64,000 nt of DNA, taken from Paractinoplanes atraurantiacus. GTDB lineage: Bacteria; Actinomycetota; Actinomycetes; Mycobacteriales; Micromonosporaceae. Where the stretch lies: the NCBI RefSeq assembly GCF_900215205.1, contig NZ_OBDY01000008.1, positions 277,550-341,549 on the forward strand, given 5' to 3'. The notes below the pieces were generated by a model. That model made no database searches, was not told where the DNA came from, and saw nothing but the letters and a program-made list of their open reading frames with translations. This document shows positions 25,548 to 34,307 of the stretch, piece after piece (the first letter of the stretch is position 1; the number at the start of each line of letters is the position of its first letter). The position numbers and the translations under genes are program-made.

Positions 25548-27818
25548 GTGACGCGGGAAGCGCTCTATGTGCGGGCCACAGCCGCGGTCGCCGTGATCGG
25601 CACCGCCTGGTGTGTGGCCTATCTCGGCGCCGGCATCGGCGCCGAGGCGACCGCGTATGTCTTCGTGCCGATCGGCGGTGCCCTGGCGACCGCCTCGCTC
25701 CACCGCCTGACCCGCCGCGACCCGTTCTGGCGGGCCGTCTTCGTCTCCCTTGGCCTGATCACCTTCGGGTACGCCTGGCTGGCCGTGGACTCGCTGATCC
25801 ACGCCGACGAGGTCCGCACCCGCGCCATGCCGACCCCGGCCGCGGCCATCGCCGCCCTGGGCTTCCTCATCGCGATGGGGGCCCTGGCCCGGGTGCCGGT
25901 CGCCGCGGCCGGCGCCACCGAGCGCTGGCCCATGGTGCTCGACCGGCTGATCGCCTTCCTCGGCTGCGCGGCCGTGCTCTGGTACATCGGCCTGGCCCCC
26001 ATGCTGACCGCCCGCGAGTCGCTGAGCCACCAGGCGACGTTGCTGGTCGGGCTCGGCCTGCTGATCGCGGTCGGCGCCGCCACCAAGGCCTCGTACATCG
26101 CCGGCGGCCCGGTCGACCGGGTGGCGATCCGCTTCATCGCGGCCGCCGGTGGCGTGCCCGCCGCCGCGACGGCCGTGCTGGCCGTGCAGTTCGGCCTGAT
26201 CGCCAGCGTTCCCGCCCAGGCGGTCGTCCTGCCCCTGGCCCCGCTGCTCATCACCCTCGGGGTGGCCGCGCAGACACGCGCCGACCAGGGACTCCGTTCT
26301 CCGGCGCGGGTCGGCGTGCTCCTTCCGTACATAGCAATGATCTTGGTTGATGTGCCTTTGATCGCGGTGGCGCTGGGCGAACCGCTGCGCTGGCCGGTCC
26401 GGGTGGCGCTGATCGCGGCCGTCGTGGTCACCGGTCTCGTGATGGTCCGGCTCTACCTGACCGCCCGTGAGAACGCGCGGCTGCTGCGCAACGCGCGGGC
26501 GCAGGAGGAGCGCTTGCAGTACGAGGTGAGCCACGACGGCCTGACCGCCCTGGCCAACCGGGCGCTGTTCCGCGATCGGCTGGCCGAGGCGCTGGCCACC
26601 AGCGGTCAGGCCTCGGTGCTGCTCATCGACCTCGACGACTTCAAGACGGTCAACGACCTGCTCGGCCACGGCGTCGGCGACCACCTGCTCCTCTCGGTGG
26701 CTGACTTGTTGCGGTCTCTCGTCGGCGGCAACGGCCTGCCGGCGCGGGTCGGCGGCGACGAGTTCGCGGTGCTGCTGACCTCCGACCCGGAGACCCTCGC
26801 CGGGCGCCTGCTGGCCGCCTTCTCTCAACCGATCAGCGAACACCGGCTGCTGGTCCAGGCCAGCATCGGCATCGCCACCGCCACCGAGGGCGCCACCGTC
26901 GACTCGGTCCTGCGCGACGCCGACGTGGCCATGTACACGGCGAAACAGCAGGGCAAGGCCGGTTTCGTACGCTACGTCGACGGCCTGGGCGAGCCCGTGC
27001 TGGCCCACATGCAACTCGGCGGCGAGCTGCGCCGGGCCTTGGACAACAACGAGTTCCGGGTGGTCTACCAGCCCATCATGCGCCTGGACGGCTCCCGCTT
27101 GTTCGGCGTGGAGGCCCTGGTCCGCTGGCACCATCCCAGCCGGGGTGTGGTGGGGCCGGCCGAGTTCATCCCGGCCGCCGAGCGCACCGGCCTGATCGTC
27201 CCGCTGGGCCGTTTCGTCCTCCGCGAGACCTGCCGCCAGGCCGCTTCCTGGCTGGCCGAGTTCGGCCCCGACGCCCTGCACGAGGCCGGCCTGAACGTCT
27301 CGGCCCGCCAGCTGCACGACCCGGACTTCGTGGCCGACGTGGCGGCCGCCCTGGCCGAGAGCGGCCTGCCCTGCGAGCGCCTGGTCCTGGAGGTGACGGA
27401 GTCGGCCGTGCTGCGCGGCCAGCAGGTCTCCCGGGCCCTGTACGACCTGGACCGCATGGGCATCCGCCTGGCCCTGGACGACTTCGGCACCGGCGAGTCG
27501 TCGCTGAGCCTGCTGCGGGCCTTCCCGGCCGCCATCGTCAAGCTGGACAAGTCCTTCGTGGACGGCATCGAGATCGACGACGGCCATCCGGCGGCGGCCG
27601 GAGCGCGCCAGGCCGTGGCCCGCGCGGTCATCCAGCTGGCACACGCCCTGGGCCTGGACACGGTGGCCGAGGGCATCGAGAGCCCCGAACAGGTGGCCAC
27701 CCTCCGGGAGCTCGGCTACACGCTGGGCCAGGGTTTCCACCTGGCCCATCCGATGCCCGCGGCCGAGGTCTCCCGCCTGCTGGCCCACCAGCAGTCGGCG
27801 ACCTCCCGTCTTCCGTGA
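25548..27818 (+). CDS. Membrane GGDEF-EAL protein
   Basis: This 756-residue protein has an N-terminal region of about nine hydrophobic helices (residues 1-310), then a diguanylate cyclase domain with RVGGDEFAVLL, and an EAL domain with FGVEALVRWHHP, NVSARQL, LEVTESAVL, ALDDFGTGESSLSLL and KLDKSFVDG. Motifs of both domains are canonical, so it may be bifunctional or switchable in c-di-GMP turnover at the membrane. No RxxD inhibitory site was seen before GGDEF. The GTG start lies 94 bases after the subtilase stop. It ends four bases from the convergent membrane-protein gene. Confidence 0.9.
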   Translation: MTREALYVRATAAVAVIGTAWCVAYLGAGIGAEATAYVFVPIGGALATASLHRLTRRDPFWRAVFVSLGLITFGYAWLAVDSLIHADEVRTRAMPTPAAAIAALGFLIAMGALARVPVAAAGATERWPMVLDRLIAFLGCAAVLWYIGLAPMLTARESLSHQATLLVGLGLLIAVGAATKASYIAGGPVDRVAIRFIAAAGGVPAAATAVLAVQFGLIASVPAQAVVLPLAPLLITLGVAAQTRADQGLRSPARVGVLLPYIAMILVDVPLIAVALGEPLRWPVRVALIAAVVVTGLVMVRLYLTARENARLLRNARAQEERLQYEVSHDGLTALANRALFRDRLAEALATSGQASVLLIDLDDFKTVNDLLGHGVGDHLLLSVADLLRSLVGGNGLPARVGGDEFAVLLTSDPETLAGRLLAAFSQPISEHRLLVQASIGIATATEGATVDSVLRDADVAMYTAKQQGKAGFVRYVDGLGEPVLAHMQLGGELRRALDNNEFRVVYQPIMRLDGSRLFGVEALVRWHHPSRGVVGPAEFIPAAERTGLIVPLGRFVLRETCRQAASWLAEFGPDALHEAGLNVSARQLHDPDFVADVAAALAESGLPCERLVLEVTESAVLRGQQVSRALYDLDRMGIRLALDDFGTGESSLSLLRAFPAAIVKLDKSFVDGIEIDDGHPAAAGARQAVARAVIQLAHALGLDTVAEGIESPEQVATLRELGYTLGQGFHLAHPMPAAEVSRLLAHQQSATSRLP

Positions 27819-27822
27819 CTGC

Positions 27823-28932
27823 TCATGTCCGCTGGGCGGCGCTCGGGGATCCTTCCCGGCCCCCGCCCAGCATCAGCAGGCCCAGGGCGATGGCCGCGGC
27901 CGCCGCGGCCGCGACGGTGCAGGCGGGAATGAGCCAGGGCGGCACGCCGTCGAGGTGCGAGCTCGGCCGCAACGCCGCATGCAGGGCATAGACCGGGCCG
28001 GTGTCGTTCCGGTGCGCACCGAACATGACCGCGTTGACCACGACCGCCCACACCGGAGCCGCGGCGGTGGTCACCGCCGCACCGATGAAGGCCGCGACCA
28101 TCCGCCCGGAGCCCGGCGGCAGCGACCTGAGGCGGTAGGCGAGGGCGGCAGTCAGCAACCATCCGGCCAGCGCGCCGAGCAGCGCACCAGCGGCGGTCAG
28201 CGGGAGGTAGGCGGCGTTGCGCTCGGTGAACAATGTGCCGCTGAGGCCGCCGACCCAGGCGTCACCGGATTCGCCGGCGAGGAAGTCGGTCGCGGTGCCG
28301 CGCAGAATCAAGCCATCGCGCTCGGCGATCACCGTCGCGGTGGTGGACTCGAACACGCAGGCCCCGCCGGGGACGGCATCCGCGGTGCAGGTGATCGAGG
28401 CCGGGCGCGGGTGGACCGTGAACTCGGTGAGCGTCCAGCCGTCCGCGGCGAGACCGGCGCGAGCATCCTCGACGGTCCAGTTCGGTTGCCGCACCCCGGG
28501 TGACACGCTGAAGTTCAGCGAGTCGGCCCGGCCCGACCCGCTCATCGGGTAGACGAAGCTCGCCCTGGGGTCGGTGACCGCCGCGTTCACCAGCTTCTGC
28601 GCATCAGACCGCGACGGCAGGCCGGCGCTCGTGCCGAGCACGCTTCCGGCCGCCGCACCGAAAACGCCCAGCACCACGGTCACCAGGACCGCCGTGACCA
28701 CCGTGAACGGGCGGCCCGACGGGAGCCGGAAGCGCTGACGTACCCCACTGCCGATCAGATGCCACGCCTCACCGGCGGAGGGCCGGGAACGCGCCGGCTC
28801 GGCCATCTCCAGGATCGTGGTGAGCATCTCGGCGCCGTGCAAGCGCCGGTAGCGTCCCGAATAGGCCAGCAGCAGACGACGGTAGCGGCGCGCCAACCGC
28901 TCGTCGGTGGTCGGCCACGTCTCGGCGCTCAT
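27823..28932 (-). CDS. Membrane protein coupled to a PadR regulator
   Basis: The 369-residue protein begins with a short helical cytoplasmic domain (DERLARRYRRLLLAYSGRYR, LHGAEMLTTILEMAEP) often found in proteins co-encoded with PadR regulators. A first membrane helix follows near residue 80, then an extracytoplasmic domain of about 120 residues with two Cys (ITCTADAVPGGACVFES), then about four more helices. Function unknown. The ATG at 28932 overlaps the PadR stop in an ATGA junction, so the two are translationally coupled; PadR-controlled membrane proteins are often transport or stress-related. Confidence 0.7.
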   Translation of the reverse strand: MSAETWPTTDERLARRYRRLLLAYSGRYRRLHGAEMLTTILEMAEPARSRPSAGEAWHLIGSGVRQRFRLPSGRPFTVVTAVLVTVVLGVFGAAAGSVLGTSAGLPSRSDAQKLVNAAVTDPRASFVYPMSGSGRADSLNFSVSPGVRQPNWTVEDARAGLAADGWTLTEFTVHPRPASITCTADAVPGGACVFESTTATVIAERDGLILRGTATDFLAGESGDAWVGGLSGTLFTERNAAYLPLTAAGALLGALAGWLLTAALAYRLRSLPPGSGRMVAAFIGAAVTTAAAPVWAVVVNAVMFGAHRNDTGPVYALHAALRPSSHLDGVPPWLIPACTVAAAAAAAIALGLLMLGGGREGSPSAAQRT

Positions 28933-29267
28933 GCCGCGCCTCCCGCCGGGATGGCGACGCCGGGCCAACGGCTCAACTGGTCGCGGGCCGCGTCCGTGTG
29001 CCGCTGCAACCGCTCGATCTCGGCGCCGAGCGCGGTGGCGCCCTCCCTGGTGAGCCGGTAGTAGCGGCGCAACCGGCCCTCCACCGCCTCCTCGTGGTCC
29101 ACCTCGATGAGCCCCTGCTCGGTGAGCCGCTCGAGCGCGCCGTACAGCGTGCCCGGGCGCAGCTTCACCTCGCCCTCGGAGAGGCCGGCCACCGTCTGAA
29201 CGATGCCGTAACCGTGACGGGGCTGCTCCGCGAGACCGGCGAGGATCAGGAACGTCTGAGTTCGCAT
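28929..29267 (-). CDS. PadR-family transcriptional regulator
   Basis: The 112-residue repressor has the PadR winged helix: LILAGLAEQPRHGYGIVQTV, LRPGTLYGALERLTEQGLIE and the wing GRLRRYYRLTREGA, plus a short C-terminal dimer helix. PadR proteins usually repress their own operon. No ribosome-binding site is visible before the ATG, and a promoter placed just upstream (29276-29304) predicts a leaderless transcript. It is the first gene of a two-gene operon with the membrane protein. Confidence 0.88.
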   Translation of the reverse strand: MRTQTFLILAGLAEQPRHGYGIVQTVAGLSEGEVKLRPGTLYGALERLTEQGLIEVDHEEAVEGRLRRYYRLTREGATALGAEIERLQRHTDAARDQLSRWPGVAIPAGGAA

Positions 29268-29275
29268 GGGGGCCG

Positions 29276-29304
29276 ACAGTACGTCAGACGATATGTAACG
29301 TCAA
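29276..29304 (-). promoter_or_regulatory. Sigma70-type promoter of the PadR operon
   Basis: On the reverse strand TTGACG (29304-29299) and TACTGT (29281-29276) are separated by exactly 17 bases. The expected start point falls at or just before the ATG (29267), so the mRNA should be leaderless. ACAT-containing repeats around the -35 (on this strand ATACATCGC and TTACATATC) could be the PadR operator. Confidence 0.55.
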
Positions 29305-29323
29305 GCGATGTATCGGCGTCCGT

Positions 29324-30208
29324 TCACAGGCCCTTCAGGACACGACGGAGGGCTGCGCGGCCCGCGGGTCCCCAGTTCGGCTTGCCGCCGGGCAGGCCGC
29401 GGTCACCGTTCTGGCCCATCAGCATCAGGAAGAGGCACTTCATGGCGGCCAGTCCACGGGCGCGCCGGACCGTCGCCTCGTCCGCTCCGGCGTAGCGGTC
29501 GAAGAAGCGCGAGGCGTACCCCTCGGGCAGCAGCAGCCAGGCCGCACCGAGATCCCAGGCCGGATCGCCGGCGAACAGCGCGCCGAAGTCGACGACGCCC
29601 GCGAGCGTCCCGTCCGCGACGACGACGTTCGCGGGATGCAGGTCGCCGTGCACCCAGACCCGCGGCCCCGGCCACCCGGGGGCGGCCACCGCGTCGTCCC
29701 ACACTGTCCGGATGTGGTCCTCGTGCTCGCCCAGATCCTCGATCGCACCGAGGAAGCGCTCGAACCCGCCCGTACAGTCCCTGGGGTGAGCGCCGAAGTC
29801 CCCGCCGTCCGGCGCGTCGGCGGGCGCCTCGACATGAAGCGCTCGCAGAAAGGCCGCCAGCGTGTCGGCCCCGTGGTCGCCGCGGTCGATCGAACCCCGG
29901 TCCAGGGGTGTGCCCTCGACCCAGCTCACGACCGTCCACATCTTGGGGAAGCGCTCGGAGGGCACACCGCTGCGCACCGGAACCGGAATCGGAAGGGGCA
30001 GGCGCGGGGCCAGCAACGGCAGCCAGCGGCGCTCCCTGAGCTGGAGGTCAGCGCTCGTGTCCATGCGCTGTATCCGAACGGCCAGGTCGTCACCGAGGCG
30101 CCACATCTGGTTGCCCCACCCGCCCGCGACCTCCCGGATCGGCAGATCGGCCAGGTCCGGGTGCTGGTCGCGCAGCAGGTCCCGGACCAGATCCTCGTCG
30201 TTGAACAA
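29324..30208 (-). CDS. Aminoglycoside-phosphotransferase-like kinase domain, fused in frame to peptidase E
   Basis: About 290 residues form an APH-type kinase: nucleotide-loop segment GGWGNQMWRLGDDLAVRIQR, catalytic loop VWVHGDLHPANVVV, and metal-binding GVVDFGALFAGDPAWDLG. These are the Brenner and DFG-like motifs of phosphotransferases that modify antibiotics or small metabolites; the substrate is unknown. No convincing start precedes the domain: TTG at 30208 and GTG at 30232 lack ribosome-binding sites. The frame instead continues upstream without a stop through the C-terminal half of a peptidase-E-like protein, to beyond a frameshift near 30540. The kinase is therefore probably made as a fusion, or no longer made. 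Confidence 0.65.
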   Translation of the reverse strand: MFNDEDLVRDLLRDQHPDLADLPIREVAGGWGNQMWRLGDDLAVRIQRMDTSADLQLRERRWLPLLAPRLPLPIPVPVRSGVPSERFPKMWTVVSWVEGTPLDRGSIDRGDHGADTLAAFLRALHVEAPADAPDGGDFGAHPRDCTGGFERFLGAIEDLGEHEDHIRTVWDDAVAAPGWPGPRVWVHGDLHPANVVVADGTLAGVVDFGALFAGDPAWDLGAAWLLLPEGYASRFFDRYAGADEATVRRARGLAAMKCLFLMLMGQNGDRGLPGGKPNWGPAGRAALRRVLKGL

Positions 30209-30813
30209 TCTCCACCGGCCCTCGGAGACCACCTCGACGGCGCCGTCGACCACCTTGATCGCGGTCTCCGCGTCGATGGCGTACGCCGGACCCGCGATCC
30301 CCGCCGCCCATGCCTCCGCCCCGGCCTCATCGTCCAGGTGCACGGAGAGGGAGAAATCAACCAGGCCCAGCCGTGTGTCATCGCCGGCCCCGGCGGCGGG
30401 CCGGGTCATCACCACGCTCCCGGCGCTGAGCCCCACATAGACCAGTTCTGGCAGCGACGCCAGGAGGTCGGCGAGCCCGGACTCCCGCATCCACCGGCCC
30501 AGATACTGCGTGACACCGCCGTTGACCAGGAGGACGTCGCCGCCCGGACCCACGAGACCCAGAGCTCCTGGTCGATGCTGGGCAGGGCGGTGAGCTCCAG
30601 GATGCCCACCGACTTCCACCCCAGCCCGGTCATCGGGTCGGGGGACCGGCCACTGATGAACTCCCACGGCAGAAACGGATCAGCGTTGCCGCCGTAGCCC
30701 GCGGTGGGAACGCAGAGAGCGCTGCATTCGGCGATCGGCTTACCCAGGAGCTCGACCAGCGCCGCGTGGATGCTCGCGTTCCGGACACCGGAGTCGGTCA
30801 GAAGAAGCTTCAT
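30200..30813 (-). pseudogene. Frameshifted peptidase E (S51)-like gene, fused to the kinase domain
   Basis: The first 91 codons from ATG 30813 read MKLLLTDSGVRNASIHAALV onward, matching the intact S51 gene at 34308. After LPSIDQELWVSWVR the frame breaks: one base appears missing near 30539-30541 (GCGGCGACGTC where GCGGCCGACGTC would keep frame). In the next frame the family sequence resumes (DVLLVNGGVTQYLGRWMRES, VGLSAGSVVM with the nucleophile Ser) down to SEGRWRLFN at 30200. The intact copy stops here (SEGEWRRFQ), but this one has no stop and enters the kinase domain. S51 enzymes cleave Asp-X dipeptides or act as related amidohydrolases. Confidence 0.75.
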
Positions 30814-30887
30814 CGCCGTCCGTTGTAGCAGGGACGTCAAAGGGTCGCTTATCTCGCCATGACGGCCGCTCGTCTTCAGTGGACGGC

Positions 30888-31890
30888 ATGACGATGAAAT
30901 CGGTGTCCGGAGTGGGACGGAGACGGGTGCTCCAATGGGGAACCGCCGGTGCGGTGGCACTGGGAAGCGCTGGGAAGGCCGGCGCCGGCCCGCGGCAAGC
31001 CCTTCAACGCTGTCGCCATCCTTCAACTGGCCCAGCAGGGCAAGCTGAATCTGACGGATCCGGTCGGCCGTTTCCTGGACGGGTTCACGGCCGATATCGC
31101 CGAGAAGGTGACCATTCACCACATGCTCTCCGGCACTTCCGGGATGAACACGCCCGAGGAGGACATCCGCCGGGTCTTCGCCAGCCGGGAGGAGGTGCAC
31201 GCGTATCAGGAGCGGTGGGCGCGGCAGGCCCGGCTGATCGGCACTCCGGGTGTTCCGAACGAACTGCACGCCGGGGCCGAGACGGTCATTCCGGCGCTGA
31301 TCGTCGAGGCCGTCAGCGGGCAGTCGTACTGGGACTACGTCGAGGAGCACATCTTCCGGCGCTGCGGCATGACCGGGTCGGCGTTCCACACCCGGCCGCA
31401 GTGGCTCACCGGGGCGGACATCGCCCACCCGTACATGACGCTGGCGGACGGGAGCCGGGTCGACGCTCTGCGCCACCTCGACCAGGGGAGCCCGTACGAC
31501 CATCTCGAGGGCCGCAATCCGGGGCGCGCCTTCATCGACGGCATCGGGGACGGCGGTTTCGCGACCGCGCCCGATCTGGTGCGGTTCGTGCGCGGGCTGG
31601 GTGACGGCACGCTGCTGGAGCGGCCCTGGGCCGACGTGCTGCTGGCGGCCAAGGTTCCGCTCGGGCCGGGGTCGTTCGGCACGTACGGGCCGTCGGCCGA
31701 GATCGCCGGCGGGCAGTGGGCGCTTCAGCGCGCCGGCGGGAACCCCGGTGTCTGCGCCAACTGGAGCATCTACCCGGACAGCGGCTGGACCGGCGTCATC
31801 CTCGCCAACCGCGACGATGTGCCGCTGGTGGAGATGATCGTGCAAGAATGCGGGCCGTCCTCGGTAGTCCACATTAGAGTGTGGGGATGA
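30888..31890 (+). pseudogene. S12 serine hydrolase (beta-lactamase family) with active-site deletion
   Basis: A TAT-like leader (RRRVLQWGTAGAVALGSAGK) opens at ATG 30888 but is joined near 30990 to a different frame that begins at GKPFNAVAILQLAQQGKLNL. In S12 enzymes that segment directly follows the SxxK nucleophile motif, preceded by roughly 70 residues. Here those residues and the catalytic Ser are gone (the sequence reads PARGK). The Tyr-x-Asn motif is also altered (VPNELHAG). The rest, from VEAVSGQSYWDYVEEHIFRR to RAGGNPGVCANWSIYPD, is well kept. An out-of-frame internal deletion has inactivated the gene. It ends four bases into the downstream methyltransferase. Confidence 0.75.
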
Positions 31891-32675
31891 GCTTCGACAC
31901 TGGCATCCCGCACTCGGCGAGGGTCTGGAACTACTGGCTGGGCGGGCAGGACAACTTCCCGGTCGACCGGCAGGTGGGTGACCAGTTCGCGGGGCTCTAC
32001 CCCGACATCGCCGTGGTGGCGCGGTCGTCGCGGGCGTTCCTCAAGCGCTCGGTCACCTTCCTGGCCGAGGAGGCCGGCATCCGGCAGTTCCTCGACGTGG
32101 GCACCGGCATGCCGACCGCCGAGCACACCCACCAGGTGGCGCAGGCGGTCGCGCCGGACGCCCGCATCGCGTACGTCGACAACGACCCGCTCGTGCTCAC
32201 GCACGCCCGCACCCTGCTGACGGGCACGGCCGAGGGCGCCACCGAGTACATCGACGCCGACCTGCGCGACCCGGCCGCGGTGCTCGAGGCGGCCGGCCGC
32301 ACCACGCTCGACCTGTCGAAGCCGACCGGCCTGATCCTGATGAACATCCTGGGTCACGTGCCCGACCTCGACGAGGCCGTGGCGATCGTCCGCCAGTTCA
32401 TGGGCGCGCTGCCGTCGGGCAGCCACCTGGTCACGGCCGACGGCACGAACGTGCTCGACGGCCCGGCCTTCGAGGAGGCGATCGGGGTCTGGAACGCGAA
32501 CGCCCCGCTCTCCTACCACCTGCGCCGGCCCGAGGAGCTGGCCCGCTTCCTCGAAGGCCTGGAGGTCGTCGAGCCCGGCCTGGTCCCGTGCTCCCGCTGG
32601 CGCCCGTCCCCGGGCGCCTCACCCGAGGACCTGCGCGAGGTCGACGAGTTCGGGGCGGTCGGCCGCAAACCCTGA
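31887..32675 (+). CDS. SAM-dependent methyltransferase (DUF574/Methyltransf_19)
   Basis: This 262-residue protein belongs to the actinobacterial DUF574 methyltransferase family. It starts with the diagnostic IPHSARVWNYWLGGQDNFPV and DRQVGDQ segments. The SAM site is FLDVGTGMPTAEHTHQVAQA, followed by IAYVDNDPLVLTHARTLL. Genomes of this group carry many paralogs whose substrates remain largely unknown. The ATG at 31887 was chosen over a GTG six bases earlier because it begins at the conserved MSFDTGIP. It overlaps the end of the broken S12 gene by four bases. Confidence 0.9.
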   Translation: MSFDTGIPHSARVWNYWLGGQDNFPVDRQVGDQFAGLYPDIAVVARSSRAFLKRSVTFLAEEAGIRQFLDVGTGMPTAEHTHQVAQAVAPDARIAYVDNDPLVLTHARTLLTGTAEGATEYIDADLRDPAAVLEAAGRTTLDLSKPTGLILMNILGHVPDLDEAVAIVRQFMGALPSGSHLVTADGTNVLDGPAFEEAIGVWNANAPLSYHLRRPEELARFLEGLEVVEPGLVPCSRWRPSPGASPEDLREVDEFGAVGRKP

Positions 32676-32682
32676 ATCCCCG

Positions 32683-33216
32683 TCAGCTCGGCAGCGTCGG
32701 CCGGCTGGGTGGCATGACGGCCTGGTCCAGCTGTGCGGCCAGGCTCGGGATGGTGGTGGAGGTCAGGTAGGTCTCGGCGCCCGCGTCGAGCATGCGCCGG
32801 ATCGGGCCGAGGTAGTGGACACCCAGGTCGTCGTCCTCGATCTCGGTGACCACGACGCGGGCCCGCGGGAACATCGACCGCAGGCAGCCGACCAGTTGGG
32901 GACTGACCGGCGGCACCAGCAGCACGTCGGTCGTCTCCGGCGCGGCCTGCATGTCGACCACGATGTAGCCGGTGCCGAGCCGCTCGGAGAGCGACGCCCG
33001 CGCCGGCTCCGGCAGTTTCATCGCCGTGGCCACGACGGTCACGTCGTCGCGGCCGGGCGAAGGGTGCGCGATGTCGGATCGGCGCGGCAGGACCACGTTC
33101 CCGGTGATCGTCGCGATCGGCACGCCGGCTCGCGTGACGACCAGCTCGTCGCCGGGCTGAAGGGCGTCGATCAGGTCGACGACATCGCTGGGAAGGCTGG
33201 CCGCGTCGATGTTCAT
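32683..33216 (-). CDS. Hypothetical protein with a Phd/YefM-like N-terminal segment
   Basis: The 177-residue product opens with MNIDAASLPSDVVDLIDALQ followed by PGDELVVTRAGVPIATITGN. This matches the pattern of Phd/YefM antitoxin N-termini (xxxVxAGExVxITRxGxPVAxI), which bind DNA. The remainder is an alpha/beta domain (IVVDMQAAPETTDVLLVPPV, ARVVVTEIEDDDLGVHYLGP) of no recognised family, in place of the short toxin-binding tail usual in antitoxins. No toxin gene is adjacent. It lies 23 bases downstream of the acyltransferase gene on the same strand and may be co-transcribed. Confidence 0.6.
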   Translation of the reverse strand: MNIDAASLPSDVVDLIDALQPGDELVVTRAGVPIATITGNVVLPRRSDIAHPSPGRDDVTVVATAMKLPEPARASLSERLGTGYIVVDMQAAPETTDVLLVPPVSPQLVGCLRSMFPRARVVVTEIEDDDLGVHYLGPIRRMLDAGAETYLTSTTIPSLAAQLDQAVMPPSRPTLPS

Positions 33217-33239
33217 GACGGCAGCGTACGAACGGGACG

Positions 33240-34163
33240 CTAGCGAAGGCGGCCCCGCCGCCACTGCCAGTGGCGGCCGGCTGTCAGGTGGTCGATGATG
33301 GCGCGCTGCAGGACGGTGTCGCGGGGGAGCTGGTCGAGAGGCGTGCTCAGCGTGCGGAAGACGAAGCGGCGGGCCTCCACGTCGGCGTCCAGGCCCACCG
33401 GTTCCTCGTACGGCAGAATCTCGAATCTCCGCTGGAAGCGGACAATGTTGGAGTCGGCCGGCAGGTAGTCGAGCAGCTGCGGGTCGAGGAGCCAGGAGCC
33501 GCAGGTGAAGGCCTCGTAGTGCTCGCCGGGGAAGTGGCGCGGAAAGAACTCGCGGGCCTCGTCGAGGGAGGCGTCGACCGCGGCCGGGGTCAGCGGTCCC
33601 GACTCGGGGATGTGCAGGTCGAGGGTCGTGTCGCCGCGCTGGAACTGCAGGCGGCCCAGCTCGTAGAGGCCGCCGCGCACGTGCAGGGTCAGCCAGCTCT
33701 GCATGACCGGCCAGCCCTCACCCTTCATCCGGCGGTCGACGGCCAGGTTGCGGCCCAGGTCGGCCAGGGTCGCCCGGGTCACCGCGCCGGAGATGCCGCG
33801 TTCTTGGTGGTACGCCGTCACGACGTCGACAAGAGCAAGGTAGACGTAGACGAAGTAGCGCGGCAGCTCCGGCCCGGGCGCCAGCCAGCCGTAGCCGCCG
33901 AGGTCGGCCCGCACCAGGGCGGTCGACCGGTCAAGCAGCCACCGCAGCTCGGGGCTCCACTGTGGCGACCCGGGGTGCGGCCAGCCGGCGATGATCTCAG
34001 CGGCGTCCTCGGGCCGAACCGCGAGGCGGTCGAGAAGCGCGCCGATCGGGGCGGGCGAGGGATCCGGCAGGGAAGCCGACGGCCGGTCGCCGGCCAGGCG
34101 GTGAACACGCTCGATCTCTTCGACGGGCACGCCGAGCTGAGCGGCGATGTGATCCAGGTCCAC
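33240..34163 (-). CDS. Acyltransferase-domain protein (NAT_N/GNAT_C type)
   Basis: A 307-residue actinobacterial protein with the two-part N-acyltransferase layout. The N-terminal helical part (MDLDHIAAQLGVPVEEIERV, WLLDRSTALVRADLGGYGWL) is followed by a GNAT-like C-terminal part (LHIPESGPLTPAAVDASLDE, AFTCGSWLLDPQLLDYLPAD, SNIVRFQRRFEI). The segment TCGSWLLDP is a marker of this family. The reaction is presumed acyl transfer from acyl-CoA; the acceptor is unknown. It is upstream of and probably co-transcribed with the Phd-like protein gene. Confidence 0.7.
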   Translation of the reverse strand: MDLDHIAAQLGVPVEEIERVHRLAGDRPSASLPDPSPAPIGALLDRLAVRPEDAAEIIAGWPHPGSPQWSPELRWLLDRSTALVRADLGGYGWLAPGPELPRYFVYVYLALVDVVTAYHQERGISGAVTRATLADLGRNLAVDRRMKGEGWPVMQSWLTLHVRGGLYELGRLQFQRGDTTLDLHIPESGPLTPAAVDASLDEAREFFPRHFPGEHYEAFTCGSWLLDPQLLDYLPADSNIVRFQRRFEILPYEEPVGLDADVEARRFVFRTLSTPLDQLPRDTVLQRAIIDHLTAGRHWQWRRGRLR

Positions 34164-34307
34164 GGGGTGACCCTACCTCCCGTGTCACGCACGGCCTCGA
34201 TGCCGACTTCCGCGCTCGGAGCCGCCCGGCGGCCTGGTGGACGGCACTCCTACCGCTGCCGAGACCGGTAATGTCCTGCGCGTGGGCTCTTCATCTTTGG
34301 AGGCACA

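Noticed and set aside
25428..27788. A 786-codon reverse frame opposite the second GGDEF-EAL gene
   Set aside because: No motif in its translation; the forward frame has canonical GGDEF and EAL motifs.
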